From the NCBI GenBank assembly GCA_023382385.1, contig JAHDVH010000001.1, positions 248,001-312,000 on the forward strand: 64,000 nucleotides of DNA, in the 5' to 3' direction. This stretch comes from a bacterium. Its GTDB lineage: Bacteria > Electryoneota > RPQS01. The notes below the pieces were generated by a model, which worked only from the letters and a program-made list of their open reading frames with translations, was not told the origin of the DNA and searched no databases. The position numbers and the translations under genes were made by a program. Below are positions 6,971-17,528 of this stretch, in pieces (the first letter of the stretch is position 1; every line of letters starts with the position of its first letter).

Positions 6971-9211
6971 TTACACTGCTTGTTTTGTTCGCTGCCCGAG
7001 TGCATTAACCAGAGAGTTCTCGTATGTATTACGTGCTAGTTCAAGGGGCAAGGTAATCCAATCATTGATTGCGATAAGTTCTCCGCCAACCCTCCCCAGC
7101 ATTTGAAGGGGAATGAAATACTCTTCACTCAATCGCTTCAGTGCCGGCCAGTGCTCGTGAGCGACAGAGACAACCGCACAGCCTTGTGACTCGGCGAAAA
7201 GCGTATTGACGACCTGCTCTCTCCATGGAAACGTCAAGATACAGCCGATGTTCCCGGCAAGACAGCACTCAGAGATCGCAACCGCCAGCCCCCCCTCTGA
7301 AATGTCATGCGCTGAACGCAAAACATTCATGCTCGCCAGATCCGCGAGCAGGCGAATCAACTTCACATTGGCGTCCACGTCCAGTTTTGGCGGAGCACCG
7401 GCAACAACATTGTGAAGGACAGCTAAATACTCGCTGCAGCCCAAATCCGGCCCAATACTTCCCAACAGGGCGACAAAGTCCCCTTCATTGGCAAATCCGA
7501 TCTTGACGTGATTCTTGATATTTTCAATCAAACCCACCATGCCGATCACAGGGGTAGGACGAATGGGACCACCTGCCGACTCGTTATAGAAAGAAACGTT
7601 GCCTCCTGTCACAGGAATGCCGAGAGCTCGACATGCATCCGAGATTCCGCTGACAGCCTCATGAAAGAAGTAGTAGTTCTGCGGCTTCATTGGATTTGCG
7701 AAATTCAGGCAGTTCGTAATCCCTACCGGAACCCCTCCTGTGCAAGCAACGTTCCTCGCTCCCTCAAATACCGCCAATGCCGCGCCCCTACGCGGATCGA
7801 TGGAGACGTATCTCGAATTACAATCAACTGAAAGTGCAAGTCCCTTGTTCGTCCCAGGTACTCGAACCACCCCAGCGTCGGTGAATCCCCCCCCCTGCGC
7901 CGTACCGGCGCCGATGGTATGGTCATATTGCTCAAAAACAGATCTTCGGGAAGCGATGTTAGGAGACTTCAGTATTGCTAACAAGGCCTCATTCCAATCG
8001 TCAGGATCCGGCAAATGCGTAGGGTCAAAACTCAGCAGATGGTCAAGCAGCGGAGGGCGTTCAAAGTCGCGCTTGTATTGAGGGGCACCGCCGCCCAAGA
8101 CCAAGGACTCGGCCGGAATCCGGCCGACGACGATACCATTCTCCACGATCTCGAAGATCTTGTCGTCCGTGACAAGTCCGACCTCATCCGCATGAAGATC
8201 CCACTTTGCGAAGATTTCTTGAGCATAATGCTCCTTCCCGCGCTGCAGAATCACCAGCATTCTCTCTTGCGACTCCGAAAGGCAGACTTCGTAAGCGTTC
8301 ATCCCAGATTCGCGTCGAGACACTTTGTCCACATCAAGCCTTAGGCCTGTTCCACCACGTGCCGGGGTTTCACTACAAGAGCAACAAATGCCCGCTGCCC
8401 CCATGTCCTGCATTCCAACTAAAGCATCTGTTCCTGCCAATTCAAGGCTCGCCTCGAGTAATAGTTTCTCCTTAAATGGATCACCAATTTGAACAGATGG
8501 TCGTTTTTCTTTCGATGCATCTGAAAGGTCTTCAGATGCGAACGAAGCGCCGTGAATACCGTCGCGACCTGTGGACGAACCCACCACAAAGACAGGGTTA
8601 CCCACGCCCTTGGCCGCTCCCCTGATAATCTTTGCAACCTCGACAACTCCTACGGCCATCGCATTGACAAGCGGATTTTCATTGTATGAAGCGTCAAAGT
8701 AGATTTCTCCCGCGACGGTAGGGACACCAAAGCAATTTCCGTAGTGGCTGATACCCCTTACAACTCCATCCACAAGTTCGGCGGTACGCGGATGAGAGGG
8801 ATCACCAAAGCGCAGGGAATTCAAAGCGGCGATTGGTCTTGCTCCCATCGAGAAAATGTCTCGAAGGATTCCTCCGACTCCTGTTGCAGCGCCTTGAAAT
8901 GGTTCGATGGCAGAAGGATGATTGTGACTTTCTATCTTGAAGCAGACAGCTAATCCATCACCGATGTCAATTAGTCCCGCATTCTCCTCTCCAGCCTCCG
9001 CCAATACATGCTCGCCGCCTTTCGGAAAACGTTTCAACTCCAGAATAGAGTTCTTATAAGAACAGTGCTCAGACCACATCGCTGAAAAGATTCCCAGCTC
9101 AACGAACGTTGGTGTCCGCCCAAGAATTTGTAGTATCCGCTCATACTCCTCAGTCGTCAGACCGTGCGCGAGCGCGGTATTAAGTGTCACCTGCGGGTAG
9201 TTGATTATCAT
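6971..9211 (-). CDS. purL: Phosphoribosylformylglycinamidine synthase subunit PurL (small form)
   Basis: The 746-residue protein is the ATP-dependent amidotransferase subunit that makes FGAM from FGAR in purine synthesis. The length is that of the small PurL type, which needs separate PurS and PurQ; both are encoded near 60-61 kb of this window. Seen motifs include [11 protein letters not shown] (~45), [21 protein letters not shown] (~90-110) and the repeated AIRS-like halves with [10 protein letters not shown] (~545). Its start overlaps the stop of uvrC by 4 bases. A run of nine C (G in the gene) at 7887-7895 encodes consecutive glycines. Confidence 0.97.
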   Translation of the reverse strand: MIINYPQVTLNTALAHGLTTEEYERILQILGRTPTFVELGIFSAMWSEHCSYKNSILELKRFPKGGEHVLAEAGEENAGLIDIGDGLAVCFKIESHNHPSAIEPFQGAATGVGGILRDIFSMGARPIAALNSLRFGDPSHPRTAELVDGVVRGISHYGNCFGVPTVAGEIYFDASYNENPLVNAMAVGVVEVAKIIRGAAKGVGNPVFVVGSSTGRDGIHGASFASEDLSDASKEKRPSVQIGDPFKEKLLLEASLELAGTDALVGMQDMGAAGICCSCSETPARGGTGLRLDVDKVSRRESGMNAYEVCLSESQERMLVILQRGKEHYAQEIFAKWDLHADEVGLVTDDKIFEIVENGIVVGRIPAESLVLGGGAPQYKRDFERPPLLDHLLSFDPTHLPDPDDWNEALLAILKSPNIASRRSVFEQYDHTIGAGTAQGGGFTDAGVVRVPGTNKGLALSVDCNSRYVSIDPRRGAALAVFEGARNVACTGGVPVGITNCLNFANPMKPQNYYFFHEAVSGISDACRALGIPVTGGNVSFYNESAGGPIRPTPVIGMVGLIENIKNHVKIGFANEGDFVALLGSIGPDLGCSEYLAVLHNVVAGAPPKLDVDANVKLIRLLADLASMNVLRSAHDISEGGLAVAISECCLAGNIGCILTFPWREQVVNTLFAESQGCAVVSVAHEHWPALKRLSEEYFIPLQMLGRVGGELIAINDWITLPLELARNTYENSLVNALGQRTKQAV

Positions 9212-11049
9212 GACTGAGGGGTTGATTTTTTGTTCTCAAAGAAGGCAATGACTCGGTCGGCAATCGCTGGGCTGATGCCTTGCACTTCGAGCAGCTCCAA
9301 TCTGGTAGCCTCTGACAGACGTTGCAAGCTACGAAAGTGTGTCAGAAGGCTCTTACGCCGGGCTGCGCCAATTCCGGGAATGTCCAGCAACCCAGAAGAC
9401 ATAGTCCCTTTTTGCCTAACCAGTCGGTGGTATGTAATCGCATAGCGATGGACTTCATCGCGAATCTGCTGAAGAAGCCGCAATGCAGATGAAGTCTTTG
9501 GCAAGTTATAGGGTTCGGAGTCACCCGGTTTGTAAATTTCTTCCAGCTTCTTTGCCAGTCCGATTATCGGCAAGTTCTTTATATCGAGAGACTCAAGGGC
9601 TTCTACTGCGGCGGACAGCTGTCCTTTGCCTCCATCTATCAGGATAAGATCCGGAAGAGGCTGTTGTTCACGTAATAGTCGAGTGAAACGCCTCGTCACA
9701 ACCTCGCGCATCGCAGCGAAATCATCTTGACCCGCAACAGACTTGATCTTGAACCGCCGGTACTCTGACCGAGCCGGCTTACCCATCCGATAGACGACCA
9801 TACCGGCAACTTGATACTCCCCCATCAAGGTGGAATTGTCGAACGCAACGATTTCCTTCGGCAGTCCGGGAAGTTGAAGCCGAGTCTGCAACTCGCTCAG
9901 ACCGGCGGGAATTCGCTCCCGCTTCGCGGCAGAACGGAGGATTTCGTGCAATTGCAGCTCGGCATTCCGCTGTGCAAGATCAACCATTCTGACCTTCTCT
10001 CCGCGCTCTGGAACCTTCACTACAACCTTTCCGTCGGACTGGGACTTGAGCCACTTCCCGAGCAACTCACGTGAACTCGGCTCAAAAGGCAGAACAAGCT
10101 CAGATGGAACGAGCGCCTGCGAATAGTAGTGCTGCAAGGCCTGCGTCAGCACGTCCTCCATAGGGGTATCCTTCGGAATTCGCAACGGATAGTGAACTCT
10201 ACCAAGTAACCGCCCTTCACGAACTTGCATCACAACTAGACAACCATCCTCGTCTTGAACTGCAATACCTACGATGTCACGCTCAATCGGCTCAGGCGAA
10301 ATGATGGTCTGCCTGCGCGTCAGATTGTCCATTGCAGTCAGCCAATCGCGCAATTGCGCAGCACGCTCGAACCGCAACTCGTCAGACGCCAAGTCCATTT
10401 CAGAGCGCAAACGTTGAATAATGTCCGAACCCTTACCCTTCAAAACAAGCGTGAAGTCTCTGACGCGCATTGCATATTCTTCCATCGACTCATTCGCAAT
10501 GCAGGGGGCATTACATCGCCCTAAGTGAAACTCCAAGCAAGCCTTGAACTTTCCTCGAGCAATGCTCTCGACCGACAGCGGAAGATTGCAGGTTCGAATC
10601 TTGAGCATCCCGCGCAGTACGTGCAGGAGACCTTTAAGGTAACGCAGATCACCGTAGGGTCCAAAATGCTTCGAACCGTCTGAAAGTGGCCTGCGAGTTA
10701 GAAAAATCCGTGGAAACTGCTCGTTGGCAATCCGCAGAAAGGGTTGAGACTTGTCGTCCTTCAGAGCAACATTGTAACGCGGTTTGTGCTCGCGGATTAG
10801 GTTGGCTTCAAGTATGATCGCCTCATACTCAGTCTTTGTGACAATGACTTCCAAGTCTGCAATCTTCGCGACCAGAATCTCAAACTGAGGTCGACCGTCA
10901 GATGACTTTTGAAAGTACTGACGAACTCTGTTGCGAAGCACCTTGGCTTTCCCCACATAGATGATTCTGCCGCGTACATCACGAAAGATGTAGACTCCTG
11001 AATCAATTGGAAGGTTGTTTAACTTTTCAGTCAGCGATGCCTGCACCAC
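9208..11049 (-). CDS. uvrC: Excinuclease ABC subunit C
   Basis: UvrC makes both incisions around a bulky DNA lesion during nucleotide excision repair, acting with UvrA and UvrB. At 613 residues it has full length. The GIY-YIG endonuclease domain is N-terminal ([18 protein letters not shown], ~18-35), the UVR motif follows (~200-235), then the RNase H-like endonuclease region with [17 protein letters not shown] (~405) and [11 protein letters not shown] (~480), and helix-hairpin-helix motifs at the end ([16 protein letters not shown], ~560). It overlaps purL by 4 bases and follows mce by 12 bases. Confidence 0.97.
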   Translation of the reverse strand: MVQASLTEKLNNLPIDSGVYIFRDVRGRIIYVGKAKVLRNRVRQYFQKSSDGRPQFEILVAKIADLEVIVTKTEYEAIILEANLIREHKPRYNVALKDDKSQPFLRIANEQFPRIFLTRRPLSDGSKHFGPYGDLRYLKGLLHVLRGMLKIRTCNLPLSVESIARGKFKACLEFHLGRCNAPCIANESMEEYAMRVRDFTLVLKGKGSDIIQRLRSEMDLASDELRFERAAQLRDWLTAMDNLTRRQTIISPEPIERDIVGIAVQDEDGCLVVMQVREGRLLGRVHYPLRIPKDTPMEDVLTQALQHYYSQALVPSELVLPFEPSSRELLGKWLKSQSDGKVVVKVPERGEKVRMVDLAQRNAELQLHEILRSAAKRERIPAGLSELQTRLQLPGLPKEIVAFDNSTLMGEYQVAGMVVYRMGKPARSEYRRFKIKSVAGQDDFAAMREVVTRRFTRLLREQQPLPDLILIDGGKGQLSAAVEALESLDIKNLPIIGLAKKLEEIYKPGDSEPYNLPKTSSALRLLQQIRDEVHRYAITYHRLVRQKGTMSSGLLDIPGIGAARRKSLLTHFRSLQRLSEATRLELLEVQGISPAIADRVIAFFENKKSTPQS

Positions 11050-11061
11050 AACTCGATCAGG

Positions 11062-11466
11062 TCACTTGGAATGCTCAACAACTTCCACCAGAACACCTCC
11101 GAAAGACTTCGGATGCACGAAGCCGACCATAGTTTCCTCAGCACCGGGCCTTAAGTGACGGTCAATCAACTCTGCTCCTCGCGCTGCGAAGTCACTTAGA
11201 AGCTTCTGCCCATCAGAGGCCCTAAAGGCAATATGATGCAAACCCGGGCCGCGCTTCTCGAGAAACTTGACAATTAAGCTATCGGAGTCCCCAGGCGCTA
11301 TCAACTCCAACCTAAGACCACAAAGTCCGAGGAAGGCTACGTGCGCGTTCTGGGCCTCAACAAACTCGCGGTGCAAAACCTCAGCGCCGGTAAGTCTCAC
11401 CCACAAGTCAATTGCATCATCGATATTGCTGACCGCGATAGCTATGTGATCGAGCGATTCAATCAT
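11062..11466 (-). CDS. mce: Methylmalonyl-CoA epimerase
   Basis: The protein of about 134 residues belongs to the glyoxalase/VOC fold and interconverts methylmalonyl-CoA epimers in propionate metabolism. Motifs: LDHIAIAVSNIDDAI with the first metal histidine at the start, HHIAFRA with a second near 94, and GVLVEVVEH with the metal-binding Glu at the end. I take the ATG before IESLDHIA; a start four codons upstream is open. The gene starts inside the end of the DinG-like gene (8-base overlap). No mutase genes lie in the window, so the partner is elsewhere. Confidence 0.9.
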   Translation of the reverse strand: MIESLDHIAIAVSNIDDAIDLWVRLTGAEVLHREFVEAQNAHVAFLGLCGLRLELIAPGDSDSLIVKFLEKRGPGLHHIAFRASDGQKLLSDFAARGAELIDRHLRPGAEETMVGFVHPKSFGGVLVEVVEHSK

Positions 11467-14251
11467 CAGAGTTCTCAAAAAACCTCAAAATGTCCTTGAG
11501 CATTGAGTCTGAACTTTCGTGCACGCGCAAGGATACCGGAAGTGAGTCCTGCATTTTTCTGCCATAGCGAGTTGAAACGAGGCGTGTATCGGTAATTACA
11601 GCAATACCGCGATCCTCTGTGTGACGAATGAGACGTCCCAGTCCCTGACGGAGTCGAGTCACACAAGCGGGGATACTGACTGTTTCGAAGGCGTTTTCAT
11701 GCCGCGCCTGCGCAAATTCACTACGAGCCTGAACCCATGGATCTGTCGGTACGTCAAATGGCAGTTTAACAACCACAAGCATCTCGAGGGCATCACCCAC
11801 GAGGTCAATTCCTTCCCAAAGCGACGAAGAACCAATCAATATTCCGTTCTCTGATTCGCGAAACGCCCGGACGAGTTCATGCGTATCACGACCGCCCGTT
11901 TGATGAAACAGAGGCCTTTTGATCGCTCGTGATGTCGGTAGCAGAGCGGTTGCCAAACTCTCGGCTGATGCGTGTGACGTGCAAAGAATCAGGCAGGATC
12001 GTCTGACCTCATGAACAAGTCTTTGAATCAAAGAACTGACTTCGAAGAGGTGTTCATCGGTCTTCTGAGGAGCAGGTAGAAACGAGGGGCAGTAGCACCT
12101 CATCTGCGCTTCGAGGTCAAACGGCGACTCTAACGTGTGGGCTACGACACGGTCACTAAGTTCACCGGCCAACCCCAGTGAGTTTGCGAAACCGTCGAAT
12201 TCACCGTTCTGTGCAAGTGTCGCAGACGTCAAGAGCACGCCTGTCGTTTTGCTCCAAAATCTTTGTTCAAGCATATCAGCGACCGATATCGGCGCGGCAA
12301 ACAGCGTAAGCGTAGAAATTTGATGTGAACGTGAACACTCCAGCCAATAGACATAAGCATTATCATCTGCGCTAATCACGCGCTTGCCAGTTTCCAACAG
12401 GTCACGTATTGCAAGAGCCGCGGAGTTTAGTTCTGCAACTCTGTCACGAGTATCCTTTCCTTGATCCTCATTCTTTGTCAATGTTGATGAGAGCCTGCCC
12501 AATCTTAGAGAGAAATCATCTAATCTGTTGACAAATGGAACCAAGGCGTCTTCAAGATGCTTTGCAAGCGCAGAATCCGGTAGAATCCTGACTTTCACAT
12601 CATCTTTACCCGCCGAGCCTAATGCCTCTGCTGCCTCTTGAAACGAAATCTTCGAACCTTGTAATAGCGATTTTGCCGCCGAGTCCATCAGAATAAGCTC
12701 AGAAGCGATCTCCCCGTCCTTTACTTCCTTTGCAAGCTTTAACAGCAGTCCGCGAGCAGACCGTTCATCAGTTAGACGTTGAATTAGATTGCGGACAACA
12801 CGAAAGCCGAAAGATTCTGTGTAGGCAGACACAACCGCTCGTTCGAACTGATGCGCCTCATCAATTATGAGGCGTCGATTCTCATCACAGCTGCCTATGA
12901 ACCTATCGAAATCCGTAGCGAGCAACGCATGGTTAATAAGAAGGAGTTTTGCGGCCTTTGCCTGCTCAACCGCTTGTCTATGAAAATCTCCACGGTGAGC
13001 ACCGCATCTTGCGCCTGCACAACCAATTGCGTCCGAGCATACCATGGACCAAAGCAATGGATCTGCCTCGGGCCGAAACGCACCAATCTCGCCAATGTCG
13101 CCGCGCATCGTCAAACTCGACCATCGAAGCAGTGGCAACAATCGCAATCGATCGCCGTCAGAGAGTCGGCCATCCAGATTCGAAATCGCGGCGCGTAGTC
13201 GACGTTTGCACAAGTAGTTGTCCCGACCTTTTAGGACAGCGGCAGGCACACTAGCACCGAAAACACGGCCAATATCTGAGATCTCCTTGCCTATAAGCTG
13301 TTCCTGAAGTGAACGGGTATGGGAGGAGATAACCACTTGACGTGGGCATTCATCAGTTTCAGCGGTAACCCACTGCAAAGCGGGGACGAGGTAACCAAGC
13401 GACTTCCCTGTGCCTGTTGGAGCTTCAAGCAGCAGAATACTCTCCTCATCAAAGGCCGACTGAACATATGCGGCCATTTCAAGTTGCTGCTTGCGCGGAG
13501 AGAAATTCCGCAGCGATGTCTCGAAAATCCCATCCTGCCCAAGCGACGAGATTTCAACACCACTAAGCCATTCGGTTTGTTGTGTTTTCCCCGAAGGGAT
13601 AGAGAATGGAATGTCTCGAGAAAGCAGCTGAAGCTTTTCAAAGAACATCTCTGCACGATGATGCGCAGCGGTGCACAAGGATGCAATCTCCTCAGTCAAT
13701 TCTGACCAAACACGGTCACGTAATTCTCCGACCATTTGAACAAGAACTTCGCCCGTTGCTCTTGCATCTGCTCCTGCCCGATGTGCAGAATCTTGATGGA
13801 CTCCAAACTGATAGCACAGATTCGCGAGAGAAAATCTTGGGAACTCCGCCCAGAAGATCCGCGCAATCTCTGCGGTATCAATGACGAGGCGTCCCGGGAA
13901 TCTAAATTGACTTCCACCTGCAGACGATAGAAAACTCAGATCAAAATTGATATTCTGGCCGACTATCGGGTCATCGCCGATGAACGAAAGAAGTTCGTCG
14001 TGCACTTCGGCAAAGCGAGGCGCATCTCTCAAGTCGTCGTCAGTGATGCCCGTCATTCCGACGATGAATGGGGAGAGGTAGCGGCCTGGATTCACAAACC
14101 TTTCAAAGCTCGCGGATGGAACCCCGTCCACGAACCGAACTACACCAACCTCAATTATCTCGTCAACGCCGGCGGTGATACCCGTCGTCTCCAGATCAAT
14201 TGCGACAAATTGACCTAACCCGAGATCGGTCAACCAACTTGAAGGACTCAA
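11459..14251 (-). CDS. DinG-like helicase fused to a DnaQ-type 3'-5' exonuclease
   Basis: The 930-residue protein joins two enzymes. Residues ~12-175 form a DEDDh exonuclease: D19 and E21 in AIDLETTG, D104 in NFDLSF, H157 and D162 in AHRAGADA. After a linker comes an XPD/DinG superfamily 2 helicase with Walker A APTGTGKS (278-284), an iron-sulfur cysteine set (CKRRL, then CSDAIGCAGARC), the DEAH box (IIDEAHQFE) and C-terminal motifs SSLWEGIDL and RQGLGRLIRH. The fusion is typical of Firmicutes DinG and many other bacteria. It likely unwinds DNA or R-loops; the exonuclease residues are intact here. It ends inside mce. Confidence 0.92.
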   Translation of the reverse strand: MSPSSWLTDLGLGQFVAIDLETTGITAGVDEIIEVGVVRFVDGVPSASFERFVNPGRYLSPFIVGMTGITDDDLRDAPRFAEVHDELLSFIGDDPIVGQNINFDLSFLSSAGGSQFRFPGRLVIDTAEIARIFWAEFPRFSLANLCYQFGVHQDSAHRAGADARATGEVLVQMVGELRDRVWSELTEEIASLCTAAHHRAEMFFEKLQLLSRDIPFSIPSGKTQQTEWLSGVEISSLGQDGIFETSLRNFSPRKQQLEMAAYVQSAFDEESILLLEAPTGTGKSLGYLVPALQWVTAETDECPRQVVISSHTRSLQEQLIGKEISDIGRVFGASVPAAVLKGRDNYLCKRRLRAAISNLDGRLSDGDRLRLLPLLRWSSLTMRGDIGEIGAFRPEADPLLWSMVCSDAIGCAGARCGAHRGDFHRQAVEQAKAAKLLLINHALLATDFDRFIGSCDENRRLIIDEAHQFERAVVSAYTESFGFRVVRNLIQRLTDERSARGLLLKLAKEVKDGEIASELILMDSAAKSLLQGSKISFQEAAEALGSAGKDDVKVRILPDSALAKHLEDALVPFVNRLDDFSLRLGRLSSTLTKNEDQGKDTRDRVAELNSAALAIRDLLETGKRVISADDNAYVYWLECSRSHQISTLTLFAAPISVADMLEQRFWSKTTGVLLTSATLAQNGEFDGFANSLGLAGELSDRVVAHTLESPFDLEAQMRCYCPSFLPAPQKTDEHLFEVSSLIQRLVHEVRRSCLILCTSHASAESLATALLPTSRAIKRPLFHQTGGRDTHELVRAFRESENGILIGSSSLWEGIDLVGDALEMLVVVKLPFDVPTDPWVQARSEFAQARHENAFETVSIPACVTRLRQGLGRLIRHTEDRGIAVITDTRLVSTRYGRKMQDSLPVSLRVHESSDSMLKDILRFFENSDD

Positions 14252-14253
14252 AC

Positions 14254-15729
14254 TTACAGCACTTCGTCGAAATATCGAATGTTGAGGTTTCGCGCGGCAC
14301 CAGCTTCATCCAACCTGCGAACTGGAGTCGTATATGGGGAATTCTTTAGGAGTTCCGGAGTCTCGCTCGCTTCGCGATCAATTTGCAGCATGACTTCGAC
14401 GAATTCGTCAAGTGTCTCACGCGACTCCGACTCTGTCGGTTCAATCATCAAGCACTCAGGAACAATCAGAGGAAAGTAAACTGTCGGGGGATGAATGCCA
14501 TAGTCGAGCAAACGCTTTGCAATGTCGGTTGTGCGGACGCCTTTCGCCTTCTGCAAATTACCGGAAAAGACAGCTTCGTGCATGGATGGTTTGTCAACAA
14601 ATATCTGATAGGTCGGCGACAGTTTCTTTCGCAAATAGTTTGCGTTTATGATCGCGTTGTCACTAATTGCTCTTAAACCATCACCACCAAGACTCTTGAT
14701 GTAAGTTAACGCCCTCACATGCATGCCAAAATTTCCGTAGAACGTGTGAACTGACCCAATGGAGTCCGGTCGATCCCAGTCCCAAACAAATGCATTCCCC
14801 TTGGAAGTCAACACCGGAACCGGCAAGTACTTCTCAAGCTTAGCTTTGATTGCAACCGGTCCACTACCTGGTCCTCCCCCACCATGCGGCGTTGAGAACG
14901 TCTTGTGCAGGTTCATGTGACAGGCGTCAAAGCCCATATCACCCGGGCGCGAAATTCCCATAAGCGCATTGAGATTCGCACCGTCCATGTAGGCAAGACC
15001 ACCTGCATCATGAACCAAATCTATGATTTTAGCAATATTCGACTCAAAAAGGCCAAGCGTATTGGGATTCGTTATCATCAGACCCGCAACATCTTCATCG
15101 AGAGAACGCTTTAACGCTTCAATGTCCATTAGTCCATTGGCATCTGACGGAAGCTGAGTCACACTATAACCTGCCAGAATGATCGAGGCGGGATTTGTAC
15201 CGTGCGCACTATCGGGAATAATTATCCTTTTGCGTGGGTTACCATTTGCCTGATGATACGACCTGAACATCAACAGAGCCGTAAACTCGCCCTGCGCACC
15301 TGCCGCGGGCTGCAGTGTGATACTGTCCATACCAGTGACTTCAAGCAGAGCATCAGCAAGTTCACTCATGACTTGCATTGCACCCTGTACCATCTGGCCA
15401 CTTTGCCAGGGATTCAGACCGGAAAAGCCATGCAAGGCAGCCATATCGTCATTGACTTTTGGGTTATACTTCATCGTACAAGACCCAAGCGGATAGAAAT
15501 CACGGTCGATATGATGATTCCGGGTTGATAGATTCACATAGTGACGTACGACTGCGTTTTCCGAAACCTCCGGCAATCGCGGTAGGGATTTTCTGGCGAA
15601 ATTCTCAGGAATTGAGAACTTCGGGAAGTCATCTGGAGTTGGCGGAACTTGAAATCCGGTCCTCCCAGTTCGACTGAGTTCAAAGATTAGTGCACTTTCT
15701 TTCTGAAGGGATTGCAATTCACGCTTCAT
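14254..15729 (-). CDS. gcvPB: Glycine dehydrogenase (decarboxylating) subunit 2
   Basis: This 491-residue protein is the C-terminal half of the split P-protein of the glycine cleavage system. It binds PLP through the lysine in MNLHKTFSTPHGGGGPGSGP (~270); the glycine-rich run after it is the family hallmark. The FYPLGSCTMKYNP motif (~80) is also present. The enzyme decarboxylates glycine and passes the aminomethyl group to GcvH. It overlaps gcvPA by 4 bases and sits in the order gcvH-gcvPA-gcvPB. gcvT is not in this window. Confidence 0.97.
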   Translation of the reverse strand: MKRELQSLQKESALIFELSRTGRTGFQVPPTPDDFPKFSIPENFARKSLPRLPEVSENAVVRHYVNLSTRNHHIDRDFYPLGSCTMKYNPKVNDDMAALHGFSGLNPWQSGQMVQGAMQVMSELADALLEVTGMDSITLQPAAGAQGEFTALLMFRSYHQANGNPRKRIIIPDSAHGTNPASIILAGYSVTQLPSDANGLMDIEALKRSLDEDVAGLMITNPNTLGLFESNIAKIIDLVHDAGGLAYMDGANLNALMGISRPGDMGFDACHMNLHKTFSTPHGGGGPGSGPVAIKAKLEKYLPVPVLTSKGNAFVWDWDRPDSIGSVHTFYGNFGMHVRALTYIKSLGGDGLRAISDNAIINANYLRKKLSPTYQIFVDKPSMHEAVFSGNLQKAKGVRTTDIAKRLLDYGIHPPTVYFPLIVPECLMIEPTESESRETLDEFVEVMLQIDREASETPELLKNSPYTTPVRRLDEAGAARNLNIRYFDEVL

Positions 15730-17081
15730 CGCTTGCCCTCCACTGCATAATCGCGAGCGAACCTAACATACGCATCCATTTCTTCACGTGAGCGAGTCTC
15801 CGTAAGGGCAACGAGCATACCTCGTTCATCAGACATCCCAAGTCGTGTTAAGGGAACACCCGGAAGAAGCCCTTTTGTGGTCATAAACTCAAAGAACTCT
15901 TCAGCTGTTCCGGGCACCTGAACAAGAAACTCACGAAAATGCGGCCCCTTATGGGGCACCGTGAATCCTGGCACTTCCTTCAGCTTCTGTTTCAGGTACT
16001 CTGTCCTTCTTCCACAAGCAATGCCAATTCCCTCAAGTCCTTTTGGACCAATGAGGGACAAGTAAAACGTCGCACGCGTCGCGACCAAGCCTTGGTTCGT
16101 GCAGATGTTTGAGGTTGCCTTGTCACGTCGAATGTGCTGCTCACGAGTCTGCAGAGTCAGCACAAATCCCCGCCTGCCGTCTACGTCCTTCGTGACACCA
16201 ACCATTCTTCCCGGCATCAATCGAATCAACTCCATACTGCATGCAAATAGTCCAAGATATGGCCCGCCATAGGACATATAATTGCCTAAAGATTGGCCTT
16301 CGCCTACCACAATATCGGCTCCAAGTTGTCCCGGCGAGTGTAAAATACCCATTGCTATTGGATCGGTTACGATGATGACTAGTGCCCCAACTTCATGGGC
16401 ACGGTCAATGATTAACCGCAAGTCATCAACTATTCCGAAGAAATTTGGATACTGCAAGACGACAGCGGCAACATCATCACCAAGAAGCATTGCCATTTCC
16501 TCTGCTGCTTGGCAACCGTCTTTGCACGGCGCGGTGTCAAATCTGATGCCTTGAGACAAATTGATTGTTTGCGCGACACGACGGTACGCTGGATTCACTG
16601 ATTCGCTCCAGAGGACTCTGCGTCGTTTTGTATAGGCAAGAGCCATCGAAATCGCTTCCGACAATGCCGTACCACCGTCGTATAGGCTGGCATTCGCAGC
16701 AGGCATTCCAAAGAGTTCACAAATCATCGACTGGAACTCATAAATAACCTGCAAAGTGCCTTGAGCGACTTCAGGTTGATACGGCGTGTAGGCAGTAACA
16801 AATTCACTCCGGGACGCAAGCGTGTCAACAGCAGCCGGAATGAAATGGTCATAGCACCCTGCGCCCATAAAGCACGGCATGTCCATCGCGCTGATATTGC
16901 GGTTTGCCATAGCGATCATCTCGCGCCGTACTTCCCACTCAGATTTCCCATCTGCGATGTTTAGGGATTTGTTGTATCGAAGCTCATGTGGGATGGCATC
17001 GAGCAAGTCTTCAAGAGAGGTGACCCCGATGTCCCGCAGCATCGCACTGCGTTCATCGGGGGTATTCGGAATGTATCGCAT
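15726..17081 (-). CDS. gcvPA: Glycine dehydrogenase (decarboxylating) subunit 1
   Basis: The 451-residue protein is the N-terminal half of the split glycine cleavage P-protein. It starts MRYIPNTPDERSAML, standard for the family, with FMGAGCYDHFIPAAVD near 90 and YTPYQPEVAQGTLQ near 118. It forms a heterotetramer with GcvPB, which follows with a 4-base overlap. gcvH precedes it by 29 bases. All key features are intact and the length is normal. Confidence 0.97.
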   Translation of the reverse strand: MRYIPNTPDERSAMLRDIGVTSLEDLLDAIPHELRYNKSLNIADGKSEWEVRREMIAMANRNISAMDMPCFMGAGCYDHFIPAAVDTLASRSEFVTAYTPYQPEVAQGTLQVIYEFQSMICELFGMPAANASLYDGGTALSEAISMALAYTKRRRVLWSESVNPAYRRVAQTINLSQGIRFDTAPCKDGCQAAEEMAMLLGDDVAAVVLQYPNFFGIVDDLRLIIDRAHEVGALVIIVTDPIAMGILHSPGQLGADIVVGEGQSLGNYMSYGGPYLGLFACSMELIRLMPGRMVGVTKDVDGRRGFVLTLQTREQHIRRDKATSNICTNQGLVATRATFYLSLIGPKGLEGIGIACGRRTEYLKQKLKEVPGFTVPHKGPHFREFLVQVPGTAEEFFEFMTTKGLLPGVPLTRLGMSDERGMLVALTETRSREEMDAYVRFARDYAVEGKR

Positions 17082-17110
17082 TAACGGATTCTATTTATGA
17101 TTTGCCGCGA

Positions 17111-17494
17111 CTACGCGCTAGTAAGGTCCTTATATGCTTCAGGAGTAAGCAATTCTGATTTCTCGCCGTCAAAGTTGACAGGCCTTATCTTAACAATCCA
17201 ACCCGCGCCATAAGGTTCACGATTGATTACTTCAGGAGTGTTGCCAAGTTCCTGATTAACCTCAGCCACTTCACCACTAATCGGTGCGTATAGCTCTGCA
17301 ACCGCCTTAACAGCCTCTATCGTACCGAAAGACTCGCCTTGCTTTGTCCTCGTGCCGATAGCCGGTAGCTGAACGAACACTACGTCGCCAAGTTCTCCTT
17401 GCGCAAACTCAGTAATCCCAACGAGCGCAACACCGTTCTCAAGCTTCACCCATTCGTGATCTTTAGTGTACAGACAATCTGTAGGAATGTGCAT
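17111..17494 (-). CDS. gcvH: Glycine cleavage system H protein
   Basis: This 127-residue carrier holds lipoate on the lysine in GTIEAVKAVAEL (~64) and shuttles the aminomethyl group between P, T and L proteins. KDHEWVKLENG at the N-terminus and LGDVVFVQLP near 37 are family motifs. It lies 29 bases before gcvPA and 34 bases after accC, so it may be read from the accBC transcript. Confidence 0.97.
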   Translation of the reverse strand: MHIPTDCLYTKDHEWVKLENGVALVGITEFAQGELGDVVFVQLPAIGTRTKQGESFGTIEAVKAVAELYAPISGEVAEVNQELGNTPEVINREPYGAGWIVKIRPVNFDGEKSELLTPEAYKDLTSA

Positions 17495-17528
17495 ACCGAA
17501 CCAGCTTTCTAGTAATTACAAGTTTTGA

